From Parascedosporium putredinis (lineage: Eukaryota; Ascomycota; Sordariomycetes; Microascales; Microascaceae): 64,000 bases of DNA. The position numbers and the translations under genes are program-made. Below, piece by piece: positions 13,100 to 24,654 of this stretch. Numbering within the stretch: the stretch's first letter is position 1; each line of letters begins with the position of its first letter. The stretch spans positions 1,736,001 to 1,800,000 of the forward strand of contig CASHTG010000012.1 in NCBI GenBank assembly GCA_949357655.1. The letters run 5' to 3'. The notes below the pieces were generated by a model that had not been told where the DNA came from, searched no databases, and saw nothing but the letters and a program-made list of their open reading frames with translations.

Positions 13100-14934
13100 T
13101 GCAAGTAGGCAACTTTATAAGTGGACTCGTCCTCTAGAGATTGTAGGAAAAGGGGAATCGAATCAAGACCAAGAGGCTCGCATATCAGTGACACTTATAG
13201 CATGAGGCACCTCGAATCCACGATTGCCTCATGCTCCTGACTTGGGTCCAATGCGTCACTAGGTGCATCGTCGTTGGGGACCGTTTCTCAGAGTATCAGT
13301 AGTTTTTAGTTCGTCAAGCTCAAGCCACCCAAGCAGCCGCGACCCTAGCGTTCTTCGTGCAGGCGCCTCTAGTGGTGAAGGAAACCTGACTAGCAATGGA
13401 TGGGAAGAAGGCGCTACTGCTGCAATAACAAATAAAGCGAAAGCTGAAGAGAAGTTGGGAAGGCGCCCTTCAAGGGTGTTGGCAATAAAGATCTCAACAA
13501 AGCCTACCAAGGTACAAGTATTACGAATGGATGTATCAAGCGGGATGGTGATGGAACATTTTATGCTGCAATAGATCAATAAATTTGAAGACGTCAATAC
13601 TCGAACAGCGATATATAGATTCGGATCATATCCATCAGCTTGTTTCCCGTGTTGCTAACCCTATTTTTGTAGAGTAGGTGAGATGTGAGGCTAGAGGCTC
13701 TTACGTGTAGCCCATAATACCAATTGATACCAACGAGCACATCGTTTGACGAGGTTCTGGCCAGCATACGAGGTCGGACAACCTGTTGCACCCGACCAAC
13801 ATCTATTGAAATATTGGTTGAGCAGCCGAGTCAGGTAGCCATAGGTAGAATGAACTGAATGGATTGATAGCTCTATTGCTATTTCCTTGCCCACTATTTC
13901 TAAGCCGATCATATTATTCAAAAATGGAGAAGAAGAGAGGCTTGGAGGATCTGTAGATCGACTGTGAAGGCTGGAGCTGAATCCTGGCTGCTGACATAAT
14001 TTTCCTCCTCGCATAAATCTGCAAGTCGTCTTTGTCTTACAAATCCACATCCAAACTTTTTTTTGGTTCCCCTTGACGATTCAGCACTTCGCGATGCGCC
14101 GACGCGTCGGCAGACTCGACCTGGCAACGAAACTGGCTCGGTGCCCTCTGCGTATAGACAATGGAAAACCCCATAGTAGTTTACCAAGGATACGATAGAA
14201 TGTGATCTTGATTTTCCCCAATTCATTTTTCGTTATATTTTAGCTCAATGGGTCTTTGTAGTGATATGTTTCTGGCCTCCGACTGCTAGTGTCATGTGAC
14301 CTGCCTCCTGTGAGACGCCGCCACTCCCTGCTCCAGAAGTGTGCCTGGGGGTCAAAGTTTGGCTCCTCGAGCCGTGGTCGCGCATCACAGGCTTCAAGAA
14401 CTTCACCTCCAACCATCGCGGCCAAAAATCTTCTCCGCCCTCCCCTCCCGCAACATCTTCCATCCCAGGTTTCCCTCCCCGCCGCGCACCTGATCGTCGC
14501 TATCAAAACGACGATAGATGTATTTTGGTCTCTCTATCAGTAACGAAACAGGCACCTCGAGACACCGAAATCTCCATCCCGCGACTGGCCGTCGCGGCCT
14601 TGGTGGTAGTTGACCTCCAGGAAATTCATCGCTAACCCCGACCACGAGCTTCGCACCCCAATCCTTTCCTCGCGATTGGGATTTATTCACCAACGCCTTC
14701 TTTCCCATCCTGGTTTTACCACGCGCGAAGCCTGACCTCCCCTCATTCAACTGGATCACTAGGCTTCCCTGAGCTTTACGACCTTGCCACCCTTTAGCGA
14801 CATCATTTTCTTTTTCTCGCACGCCCAATTCTTCTTCAACGCGTCTTCTGCATCTAGAGAGAACCCCTTTTCTTAATATACCCCCACCTCCCTTTTGTCT
14901 CCGGGAGAGCACGCCGAAATCACACCCCGCCATC
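13100..14934. promoter_or_regulatory. Divergent promoter space, alkaline phosphatase / RPB2
   Basis: It holds both 5' regions. The part just before RPB2 is pyrimidine-rich, as is common for leaders of highly expressed fungal genes. Short minus-strand frames at 13259-13597 and 13918-14226 have no recognisable content and are not called. Confidence 0.4.
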
Positions 14935-17900
14935 ATGGCCGACTATGAAGATGGGTACGATTATGACGAGTATGAGGAGGATATGGGAATCACTGCCGAG
15001 GATTGCTGGGCTGTGATCGCTGCATTCTTCGACAACAAGGGCCTTGCTTCTCAGCAAGTAGATTCTTTCAACGAATTCACCACATCAACAGTTCAGCACC
15101 TAGTGAACGAGTACTCTCGCATCACCCTCGACCAGCCCTCACCACCGAGCCACGATGGCCGAACATATGCGGTGCGGAGATATGAGATCGATTTCGGCCA
15201 TGTAATGGTCTCCCGACCTTCCATTACGGAATCCGATGGCCGAGAAGCCACTTTGCTTCCCTACGAATGCCGCGACCGAAACCTAACGTACGCAAGTCCT
15301 ATGTACATTCGAATCACGAAGAAAGTTACCTTGGCCGTTGAAAACCCCATTCCTCTTCACGAGATGGATGATGAGCAGCGTGAAACCTACGCGCAAACCA
15401 AGGTGGAACCGACCGAGATCAAGTGGGAGGACGAAGACGTGGATCCTGAGCCTGCGGATGGCAAGACCGATGACCAGAAGAATATTGTTTTCGTCGGAAG
15501 ACTTCCCATCATGGTCAAGTCCGAAATTTGTCATCTTAGCCACGAAACGGACGAGAACCTGTTCTTGCTGAATGAGTGTCCTTATGACCAAGGCGGTTAT
15601 TTCATCATCAACGGCAGTGAAAAGGTGCTTATCGCGCAGGAACGCTCCGCAGCCAACATTGTTCAGGTCTTCAAGAAGGCCCAACCTAGCCCTTACAGCT
15701 ACACTGCCGAAATCCGCAGCGCGTTGGAGCGTGGCTCGCGTCTGATTTCGCAACTCGCCTTGCGGCTGTACACCAAGGGTGATAAGCGCCTTGGTGGCTC
15801 CGGCCCCTTTGTGCGATCAACTCTGCCCTTCGTCAAGGGCGATTTACCTATTGCCATTGTATTCCGAGCCCTTGGCGTCGTTTCGGACGAGGACATCTTG
15901 AATCACATCTGCTACGACCGGAATGACAGCCAGATGTTGGAGATGCTCCGCCCCTGTATCGAGGAGGCCTTTGTCATCCAGGATCGTGAAGTCGCGCTGG
16001 ACTACATTGGCAAGCGTGGACAAAGCTACATGCTCAACCGAGAACGTCGAATCAGGGCGGCCAAGGATCTTCTTCAAAGGAGACGCTGCCCCATATCTCC
16101 CAAACGGAAGGTAGCGAGACTCGCAAGGCCTTCTTCCTAGGATACATGGTCCACAAGCTCCTCCAGTGTGCTCTCGGCCGCCGAGACGTCGATGACCGAG
16201 ATCACTTTGGTAAAAAGCGACTGGACCTAGCTGGTCCCCTCCTCGCGAAGCTATTCCGTAATATCATGCGTCGCATCAACCAGGAACTCTCGTCCTACAT
16301 GAAGATGTGTATCCAGCAGAACAAGAAGTTCCAGACGGTGAACGGTGTCCGTTCGACCACTTTGACAAACGGTCTAAAGTATTCGCTAGCTACCGGTAAC
16401 TGGGGTGACCAGAAGAAGGCCATGAGCTCCACCGCTGGTGTCTCGCAGGTGTTGAACCGTTACACCTTTGCTTCGACACTTTCCCACTTGCGCCGCACCA
16501 ACACCCCCATTGGACGAGACGGAAAGCTGGCTAAACCTCGTCAGCTTCACAACACGCATTGGGGCTTGGTCTGCCCTGCCGAAACGCCCGAGGGGCAGGC
16601 TTGCGGTCTCGTCAAGAACCTTTCGCTCATGTGTTTCGTCAGTGTGGGGACGCCGTCGGACCCCATTATCGAATTCATGATCAACCGTGGTATGGAAGTC
16701 GTGGAGGAGTATGAACCGCTAAGGTACCCCAACGCCACCAAAGTATTCGTCAATGGTGTCTGGGTTGGTATCCACCAGGATCCGAAGCACTTGGTCAATG
16801 AGATGATGGAAACCCGACGCCGTTCATATCTCCCGAACGAAGTCTCCCTGGTCCGAGATATCCGAGATCGAGAGTTCAAGGTTTTCTCCGACGCTGGACG
16901 CGTTATGCGACCCGTGTTTGTTGTGCACCAGGAAGATAATGATCAGGCTGGCACGCAAAAGGGAACTCTTGTGCTCACCAAGAATCACATCACCAACCTC
17001 GCTTCGGAAGAGGCGGTGCCGCCCTCGGAGCGGCAGTACGGTTGGGACTATCTCGTCAATGATGGTGTCATTGAGTATCTCGATGCCGAGGAAGAGGAGA
17101 CGACCATGATTTGCATGACGCCAGAGGCATTGGACGAGTACCGCGCTCAAAAGGCTGGTCATGTCACCGACACGGATATTGGAGATGATCCCAACCGGCG
17201 ACTGAAGACCAAGATGAACCCGACCACGCACATGTTTACACATTGCGAAATCCACCCTAGCATGATTCTGGGTATCTGTGCTAGCATTATCCCCTTCCCC
17301 GACCACAACCAGGTAGGTTATTCAGTTTTCTCTCTCCCCTTCCCTCCTCTCCCCTCACCTCCCCTCCCCTCCCCTCCACTTCTTTCCTAGCATTTCGTTT
17401 GCTCGCTCCATGAGTCCCAGACCTAACCGTTTTTATCATCCAGTCACCCCGTAACACGTACCAGTCCGCCATGGGTAAGCAAGCGATGGGCTTCTTCCTC
17501 ACAAACTACATGCGCAGGATGGACACGATGGCAAACATTCTGTACTACCCGCAAAAGCCGCTTGCGACAACAATGGCCATGGAGCATCTCAAATTCCGAG
17601 AGCTACCTGCCGGGCAAAATGCCATCGTGGCGATTGCGTGTTATTCGGGTTACAACCAGGAAGATTCCGTCATCATGAACCAGAGCTGCATTGATCGCGG
17701 CATGTTTAGAAGCTTGTTCTTCCGTTCCTACACGGATTGCGAGAAGAAGGTGGGCATCAACCTCGTGGAGCAGTTCGAAAAGCCGTTCCGCAGCGAGACC
17801 CTACGCCTCAAGCATGGCACCTACGACAAACTCGATGAAGATGGTATCGTGGCTCCCGGCGTCCGTGTGTCTGGTGAGGACATCATCATTGGCAAGACTT

Positions 17901-18937
17901 CACCTCTGGGCAAAGACACGCAAGAGCTGGGCCAGCGCACAACGCAGCACAGCAAAAGAGATGCTTCGACACCTCTTAGGAGCACGGAGAACGGTATCGT
18001 GGATTCCGTGGTGATGACCACCAACCAGGACGGCATGCGATACGTAAAGGTCCGTGTCCGGACGACCAAGATCCCCAGATTGGCGACAAATTTGCGTCGC
18101 GTCACGGTCAAAAGGGTACGATTGGTGTGACGTACCGACAGGAAGACATGCCGTTCACGCGCGAAGGCATCACGCCCGACATCATTATCAACCCGCATGC
18201 CATTCCTTCGCGAATGACCATTGCCCACTTGATAGAATGCTTGCTCAGCAAGGTCGGCGCGCTCAAAGGTCTCGAAGGAGACGCGACCCCATTCACCGAT
18301 GTGACGGTCGACTCGGTATCAGCCTTGTTGCGCGAGGAAGGATACCAATCGCGTGGATTCGAAATCATGTACAACGGCCACACGGGAAAGAAGCTTCGAG
18401 CGCAGGTCTTCTTTGGGCCAACGTACTACCAGCGCCTCAGGCACATGGTGGATGACAAGATCCACGCGCGTGCTCGCGGCCCGGTGCAAATCATGACGCG
18501 ACAGCCGGTAGAAGGTCGTGCTCGTGACGGTGGTCTTCGTTTCGGAGAGATGGAACGTGATTGCATGATTGCGCACGGTGCGGCGGCGTTCTTAAAGGAG
18601 AGGTTGTTTGAGGTTTCGGACGCCTTCCGTGTCCACATCTGCGAAATCTGCGGGTTGATGACTCCCATCGCGTAAGTTGAAGCCGAGACTTTTAACCCCC
18701 TCTCGTCCCCCTCCCTCTCCCTAGCTCCTGCAGGTTGACTCTTGGAGTACTGACATTTTTTCGATCCCTTGTAGAAATCTTTCGAAGCAATCGTTCGAGT
18801 GCCGGCCGTGCAAGAACAAGACCAAGATTGCTCAGGTGCATATCCCGTACGCAGCCAAGCTCCTATTCCAAGAGCTGCAAGCTATGAATATTGCTGCAAG
18901 GATGTTCACGGATAGGTCCGGGGTGACTATTCGTTAG
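14935..18937 (+). CDS. RPB2: RNA polymerase II second-largest subunit RPB2, two frame breaks
   Basis: RPB2 forms half of the Pol II active-site cleft in the nucleus. Exons 14935-17312, 17444-18671 and 18775-18937 give about 1256 residues, against 1224 in yeast. Landmarks in order: an acidic N-terminus (DYEDGYDYDEYEED), CPYDQGGYFIINGSEKVLIA, the lobe/fork region, HNTHWGLVCPAETPEGQACG (fork/hybrid-binding), GYNQEDSVIMNQSCIDRG, HGQKGTIGVTYRQEDMPFT, PDIIINPHAIPSRMT and the C-terminal zinc-binding anchor (HICEICGLM and CRPCKNKT). The frame breaks twice. At 16076-16078 an AAA should be AAAA; correct reading then gives LQKETLPHISQTEGSETRKAF. At 18073-18076 a CCCC should be CCCCC, giving KIPQIGDKFASRHGQKG. 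RPB2 is essential and single-copy, so these are almost certainly sequence errors. The exon 1 start fits the family N-terminus. Confidence 0.98.
17338..17384 (+). repeat. CCCCT-type pyrimidine repeat in RPB2 intron 1
   Basis: A run of imperfect CCCCT/CCTCCC units lies inside the first RPB2 intron, 17313-17443. It is a simple low-complexity intronic tract. Confidence 0.7.
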
Positions 18938-19745
18938 GATTGGCAATCTCGATTCGGGATGAGTAACGCGTTTCGTCTTTTCCTTTTTTTTTTTTTTTCT
19001 CTAATCAAGCTCGAGGGAACCTGCCCGCCTCTCCTTCCCTGGCTCAGCCTGAGCCGAGACAAGACAACTGCCAGCACGGGCCCAGGAGGCAAACCAGTCT
19101 TATATTCCAAGTTGGGTAGGCTCGTATGGCTCGTAGGGTTTAGACGACGAGGGGCTTGAAGTGTACAAGCATCAAATCATTTGGGTCGGAGTTTTGATTT
19201 CCTTTTTTATACTCTTTTTCCACTTTTACCCTTTACTGCCTTTATCTTGCTTATCATGTTCCTTCCTTCTCCTGCCCCTCCTGCAGCCCGTTTTCATTTA
19301 GCCCAGGTATATGGGGAAAACAAACCAAAATTCGTGCCAGCGCGTTTCAAGATGAGGTTCCTTGTTGGTCAAGCGTTTGTTGTATTATCTAGATCTTTCT
19401 CTCGCTTCCCTCCCCAAATTTCCCCGTCAGGCGTACCCAGAAAGCTGTTGCCTCCCTCGAGCCGGGGTTGGTATCCCCCACAAAAGAAAAGAAAAGTTAG
19501 ATAGAGTTCAATCAAAGAAGCAGAAAGATGTCTATAATCTATCATATGTGCTGAGGCAGTGTGGAGCCTTGTGCGAGTGCCGTGCTGTGAGCCAACTTCA
19601 AGTCAAGGCTGATATAAAAGTACAAGTAGAGGAGTGGAGCATGCGCATGATGCGAAATCATACAAATCGTACAAATCGTACACAAAAAGAGCGTTCGCCA
19701 GGGGTTTTCCCGAGATTGTTCAACCTCTCGCAAGCAGAGTAGGGA
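18938..19745. other. 3' region of RPB2, convergent with PET117
   Basis: T-rich stretches at about 18978-19001 and 19195-19260. No gene is seen. Confidence 0.45.
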
Positions 19746-20110
19746 CTATCTCGGGGACGGCGCTCCTCCACCTCCGCTACTGCTGCTTTGCGTACCGCGA
19801 CCGCCTTCCGGCGAGCCATGCGAGGTGTCCTTGACGGTCTGCTCCTTTATACTCAGCCTCCAGGGCTCTCTGGAGGTCAAAGTCAAGTTTGCGCTCCTGC
19901 TTCAAGCGCTGCTGCTCCATGTCACGGACGACACCTTCGTGCATGGCCTGGCGGTTTGCGCGGGTTAGCGACCCTACTTGTGAGGGAGGGGAGCTTCTAA
20001 GGGGGTTGACGCACCGTTTGTTCAAACCGTTGCTGGAAGTGGACAATCCCAACGGTGCCGAGGGCGAAGAGGGAGGTGGCGGCCAGGGTGATTTTGGAGG
20101 CTCGCGACAT
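19746..20110 (-). CDS. PET117: Cytochrome c oxidase assembly protein PET117, one frame break
   Basis: Small mitochondrial protein required for assembly of cytochrome oxidase (complex IV). Exons 20110-20015 and 19947-19746. The start MSRASKITLAATSLFALG is nearly diagnostic for the family, and is followed by a single hydrophobic segment and IVHFQQRFEQ. After the intron comes the charged helix AMHEGVVRDMEQQRLKQER and then an acidic/aromatic stretch. At 19844-19845 a plus-strand CC appears to carry one extra base. Reading with a single C continues as EYKEQTVKDTSHG and ends in a Ser/Gly-rich tail at 19746, total about 98 residues. Read without correction, the frame ends at 19777 with an unrelated Arg-rich tail. 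This is the only break in the window that looks like a gain rather than a loss. The gene is divergent from VMA10. Confidence 0.9.
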
Positions 20111-20989
20111 GGCTGCGGACTCTGGGACGTGAAGAGTAAAATGGTATAAGGCGAGGGAGAGAGAGTGTGTGTGAGAGAGAGGTCAATGCAGGAAGTGAAA
20201 CCGGCGTTATGAGCAAGAATTCGCTTTACGCTTGTTGACTGGGAAAGGGGAAAACAAGAAAGGGATCAATTGCGCTGCTTTCACTTTTCATTCCGTGTTC
20301 GCCAATCTAGAAGCGTCGTCTAAGCTTCAAGCTCTGGCTCATAAGACGATTTCTGGTTCCATCTCATGGAGCTCTCCCCGAATTTTATGGGATTATGTAA
20401 TCGGCTATTCTTGTATATATCGGTATCGTTGAGATATACCGGATAGATGAATTTCGAGGTCTTGAACAATCCTTGGCTTTCGTAGTGGGGTTCCGAGAAT
20501 TAGACAGTGGACACGAAGAAAAGGGAGGGGCAGTGGACAATAGCTCAAGTTCCCCTCCAATAAGCAGGTTTCTGGGCACAGTGGCCGTAATTGTTGGCTC
20601 AACTGATAGGAGCCGGGACCCATTGAACGGGTCAATCCAATCCGCACCATTACCACCTGGACGTTTTACTTTTGAGGCGACATTAGCTCATCAGCCTTTT
20701 GGTTGCTGCCTCCCACCACCGCCCACTCCCGCCCACTCCCGCCTTCAAGACCCTGGTCACAAGCCAAACCTGGAAGCTTCCAACTCACAAGCCGGTGCTG
20801 ATACGTTGATACACTCCTCTTCCTCCTCTTCCTACTCAGCTCTACACATTTCTTCCTTCGTTTTTCAGTGAGCTCTCTAGTTTTGGGAGATTTCTTTTAG
20901 GTCGCACCCCGCCAAATCTCGAAAGGAAGCTCACCCCTCCTTGCCCTCTCCGACACTCACTCAAACCGGATCTCCATAAACAGCTCACC
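20111..20989. promoter_or_regulatory. Divergent promoter space, PET117 / VMA10
   Basis: 879 bases between two start codons, both for small housekeeping proteins. A GA-rich tract at about 20150-20185 lies just upstream of PET117. No other gene is seen. Confidence 0.4.
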
Positions 20990-21762
20990 ATGGCAAGCTC
21001 GTCCTACCTCCGCCGAGGGGAAGACTGATATAGCTAACACCTCCGTTCTTCAGTCTGCTCAACACTCTGCCGGTATCCAAACCCTTCTCGACGTACGTTT
21101 TCCCGAACTGCCTCAGCCATAACGGAGGGGCGAACCTCTTTCCACATTTAAAATCCCGGGCAAGAACTCTCACCCCCAGAATATTAACCCGGATGGCATT
21201 CTTAGGCCGAGAGAGAGGCGTCCAAGATTGTAGAACAAGGTTTGTCCATCGGCGTCCCTGCCCCTCTTCCAAATATTTCCGCACACTGCAGGCCGCTAAC
21301 CTGAAATCCCCGCGAAATAGCTAGGCAGTGTACGTAAACCCCATCGCCAGTGCATGCCTTGCCGACCCTGCCCCTCCTCCCCCATGACGAATTCTCACCC
21401 CTCCTATAGTCCGAACGAAGCGCGTCAAGCAAGCGCGAGATGAGGCCAAATCTGAAATTGAAGACCACCGCGAGGAGATGGAGAAGAAGTTCAAGGCTTT
21501 CGAGTCCGAAGTACGTGTCCACCTTTCCCCATAACCCCCGCCTGCGAGGCAAGCGTACCACCTAATACTCACCTCGTTCACCTGAGCGCAGCACACCGAG
21601 GGAAACACCGCTGCCGAGCAGGAGGCCTTGAAGGATGCCGAAGTTCAGATCAAGGAACTCAAGGACAGGGCGCAAAAGCACAAGGACAAGGTCATTGGCG
21701 ACCTTCTCGGCGCCGTCTTCGAGGCGAAGCCTGCCCCGCCTGCCGCGCTCCTCGCCCAGTAA
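20990..21762 (+). CDS. VMA10: V-type ATPase subunit G (VMA10), GC-AG first intron after the ATG
   Basis: Peripheral-stalk subunit G of the vacuolar proton pump. Exons 20990-20992 (the ATG only), 21054-21092, 21206-21239, 21410-21510 and 21592-21762. Exon 2 encodes SAQHSAGIQTLLD and exon 3 AEREASKIVEQ, the N-terminal signature of subunit G. RTKRVKQARDEAKSEIE and a long coiled coil follow. The inferred length is 115 residues, as in the family. The first intron must begin with GC (atg|gcaagc), because reading on from the ATG reaches a stop at 21028-21030, and the exon after the AG at 21052-21053 is a perfect family start. Exon 3 joins exon 4 in phase but is about four residues shorter here than usual between EQ and RTKR. 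A 9-base exon, 21330-21338, bounded by AG and GT would add three residues in frame; I list it only as an option. No frame break is seen. Confidence 0.93.
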
Positions 21763-22154
21763 ACGAGGTCATGGGAAGATGTGGATATGACGTGTGAAGA
21801 GGATTCAGCAATGCATGCTTCAATCATCGGTTTTAGGTGTACAAGTTAAGGAGACTCGGAACGCCATGTGACAGGGACTGCCATGGCACATCCGAAGATT
21901 GGCGTGGGATGGAAACAGTCTCTTTTGGGCCATTCATGAATGCGTTGGAGATTTTTCTCTTCTTTTTCTTTTCCTGGTTTAATCATAAGACTCTTTCGTC
22001 ATTTCTATCAAAAAAAAAAAAAAAAAAGACTCCTCGTTATTACTTGTGCTATCGTTGTGAACAGCAGCGAATGCAAGAGGTTATGCTTTTTCCTCTTTTA
22101 GTTCACTTTGCAGCTTTTCCCTACAAGAACATCCTTATATTCCACACTTTGATC
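21763..22154. other. Convergent 3' ends, VMA10 / CTNNBL1-like
   Basis: Contains an A run at about 22011-22027 and T-rich sequence. No gene is seen. Confidence 0.5.
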
Positions 22155-24105
22155 TTACAAAAACTCCAGTAATATCCCTAGCATTTCCCTCGTGTCCTTT
22201 GTCTCTTCCGCATCGTCAAGCTCGCCCAGCTGTTCCTGAATCGTCGCCTTGACCGCATCGAGTCCGAGGCCGGCCTCCTTCAAGAGCTTGACCACGCGCG
22301 CCCTCGCCCCGTCGTCTTCCGCCACCAACCAGGCAAGGATGACGTCGATGGACTGAAGGGAGAAGAGTCCGGCGTCGAGGCGCCGAGAAAAGAGCTCCGC
22401 CTGATAGAGGTCCTCGTCGCGGTCCTCGCCTTCAGCTTCCCCAAAGGACGCGAACTCCTGCTCGGCCCGCTTGATCCGCGCGACGTAGCCCTGACGCAAC
22501 TTGAGCAGGCGCGCGAGCTTCTCGTAGTCCTTTTCGACGAACTTGGCGAGCACGCGTATGCGCTCGGGAGAGTCGCCGGGGAGGAGGCGCAGCATGGACG
22601 CAAAGATGCCCAAGAGGTGCTCGACGGCCGAGGCGTCGTGCGTCTTCATAAACGCGGTAAAGGTGGTCTTGAGACCGCCCGCTTCGACGAGCTGCTTGCA
22701 CACGGCCGTCGCCGCCGCCGCCTCGTCCTTGGCGGTGCCGCCGAGGGCGGCGGCGTGGGCGAGCAGCCGCAGGGCGCAGGGCTTGCTCTTGCTGCCCTCC
22801 TTGAGCATGAGGAGGCACAGCTCCACGCCCTCGGCGTCGACCAGCTTGAACTTGCCGGCCGGGGTGTCGGCGAGGGCCGTGAGGATCTCGAAGAGGTTCG
22901 CCATGTATTCTTCTTCGTCGCTCGAGCTGTCCGGGTCGCGCTTGCGGTAGGCGGAGGCGAGCTGCAGCATGGCGTCGACGGCGTCGAGTTGGACGAGGCG
23001 GTCCCTGTTCACGGGGGCGGATTGGGCGAGGATGGCGACGATCTCGGCGGCGTACTGCTTGTTCTGGCTCACTTCCTTTTCGCTGCGCTGGGTGCGCTCG
23101 AGGAGCCACCGGACGAGCTTGTCTTCCTTGCCGACCTGTTTCGCAATGGCCTCGCGCGAGCAGAGGTTCTCGACGATGGACAAGGCGTGGTACACGCCTT
23201 CCCTGTCGCGCTCGTCTCTCTCGTCGAGCCGGCTGATATTGGAGACCAGGAGGTCGAGCAGGTCCGTGTCGAGCATGGCGTCCACTAGGGCACCCCACTG
23301 GTCGTCGTCGGCGGTGACGTTCTCGTCCGTCAGCTCGTCTAGTACGTCCATGACTCCTATCGCGATGTCGGTGTTGTCGTGCGCGAGCAGACCCACCAGG
23401 CTCGCGGCGCTCCCGAGGTTCACCAGCTCCGGGTAGAGCTCGGGGTATTGGGAGAGGATCGACAGCGTCTTGATGTCGGTGTCCAGATCGGATTCGCTTT
23501 CCATAAACTTTTGCGGCTGGTCCTCGTATTTGGAGCGGAGCTCGGCGTTCTTCGTAATGTGTTTCTCAAAGTTGAGCACCATCTTCTTCAACCAGCCGGC
23601 GTCAATCTTTTCCGCCGGCGCATCGTCGCGTCCCTCGATGTAGTCCAGGATTTCCGACTCCTGCTTCGTTATACCGCCGCCAAAGAACCGCCCTTCGTCA
23701 TCGTCCGGGGGAGTTCAGGGCCATAGTCGTCCTCTTCGCCGTCTTCGCCGGGGGTTCTTCGTCTTCTACCGTCGTGTGCCGGCTGCCGTGCGCGTTGTTA
23801 TCTCGTTTGGCGGCTTTGTAAACCTCGTCTAAACATTTCGCGGTTTCGAGCTTAGTACATCTGGCCAGGGTAGGGGCAGATACGGGGTCATTGGGAGGGA
23901 GGGAAGGAATATGGACGAAAGAAGTTTAGAAAATAAAAAGAGAAACATACTGGGATCGCGAACTGTTTCGAGTCTCCGTTTGCCAGGTGCTGCGCCCTAT
24001 GCGATTATATGCAAGCGTCAATTGGGAGCCAGCAAGCGCAACAAATATAGCATCATCTCATGCGCATCAAGCACTCACCTTGAATAAATCGTCAACACTC
24101 GCCAT
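22155..24105 (-). CDS. CTNNBL1-type armadillo-repeat nuclear protein, two frame breaks
   Basis: Homologue of beta-catenin-like protein 1. In animals and fission yeast this protein associates with the Prp19/CDC5 splicing complex, so a nuclear splicing role is likely by homology. Exons 24105-24079 (MASVDDLFK), 23996-23951 (GAAPGKRRLETVRDP) and 23828-22155 give about 582 residues. After an acidic linker come GRFFGGGI, ESEILDYI and then an all-helical armadillo-like body with blocks typical of the family: DTDIKTLSILSQYPELYPEL, DVLDELTDEN, VENLCSRE and NKQYAAEIVAILAQ. An intronic branch sequence TACTAAG precedes exon 3. The frame breaks twice in the acidic linker, at the plus-strand GGGGG runs 23707-23711 and 23750-23754; one more G in each restores EDGEEDDYGPELPPDDDEG. 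The coding sequence is very GC-rich. The start site is shared with the divergent PGAM-family gene across 549 bases. Confidence 0.93.
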
Positions 24106-24654
24106 TGCAGCTTACACCAATTTGTTCGAACGCCCCGCGCTAGAAAGGGGAAAAAATAAGGGACAAAAAAGGAACAAGGGAAACGGAGGCACGGGGGAGT
24201 AACCAAAGGAGAGAGTGGGCATTCACAGCAGGGGCAAAAAGGGTGAGTGCACTCTAAACCATGGATCACCGCGATCTCAGATGTTCAAGAGCTGCTTCTC
24301 GAACTCCCTGCAGGTTGTTGCGGTTGCAGGTGGTCAGCTCTTGAGAGGCGCGACCCAGCGACAGAGTTATTCCGTTTGGAGAATATATTCTTGTTCCAAG
24401 TATTATGCAACTAGTGGAGATATTTCCTCCTTCAGGACCGACTCCATCCATTGATAGCTCTAGCACCGTCAAGGCCAATCGAGTGACTCAAAGGATTGTG
24501 AAATATATATAGATACAAAATAGAGCGAAGGGAAGATTACTTCCCAAGAATTACTTCCCAAGAGCAATCGTTTTTTTAGCGTTTTTCTCTCTCTCTGTTG
24601 CCCGGTTTCAATTTCTCAAACATTCAACAACAGGTCAAACTAACAACAGCCGGA
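24106..24654. promoter_or_regulatory. Divergent promoter space, CTNNBL1-like / PGAM family
   Basis: Short interval between two start codons. It contains AT-rich sequence at about 24497-24560 and a CT repeat at about 24585-24600 just before the plus-strand start. Confidence 0.4.

Noticed and set aside
14935..18937. Programmed frameshifting as the cause of the RPB2 breaks
   Set aside because: The breaks lie at unrelated sites without shared slippery sequence, and the same type of break is in almost every gene of the window.
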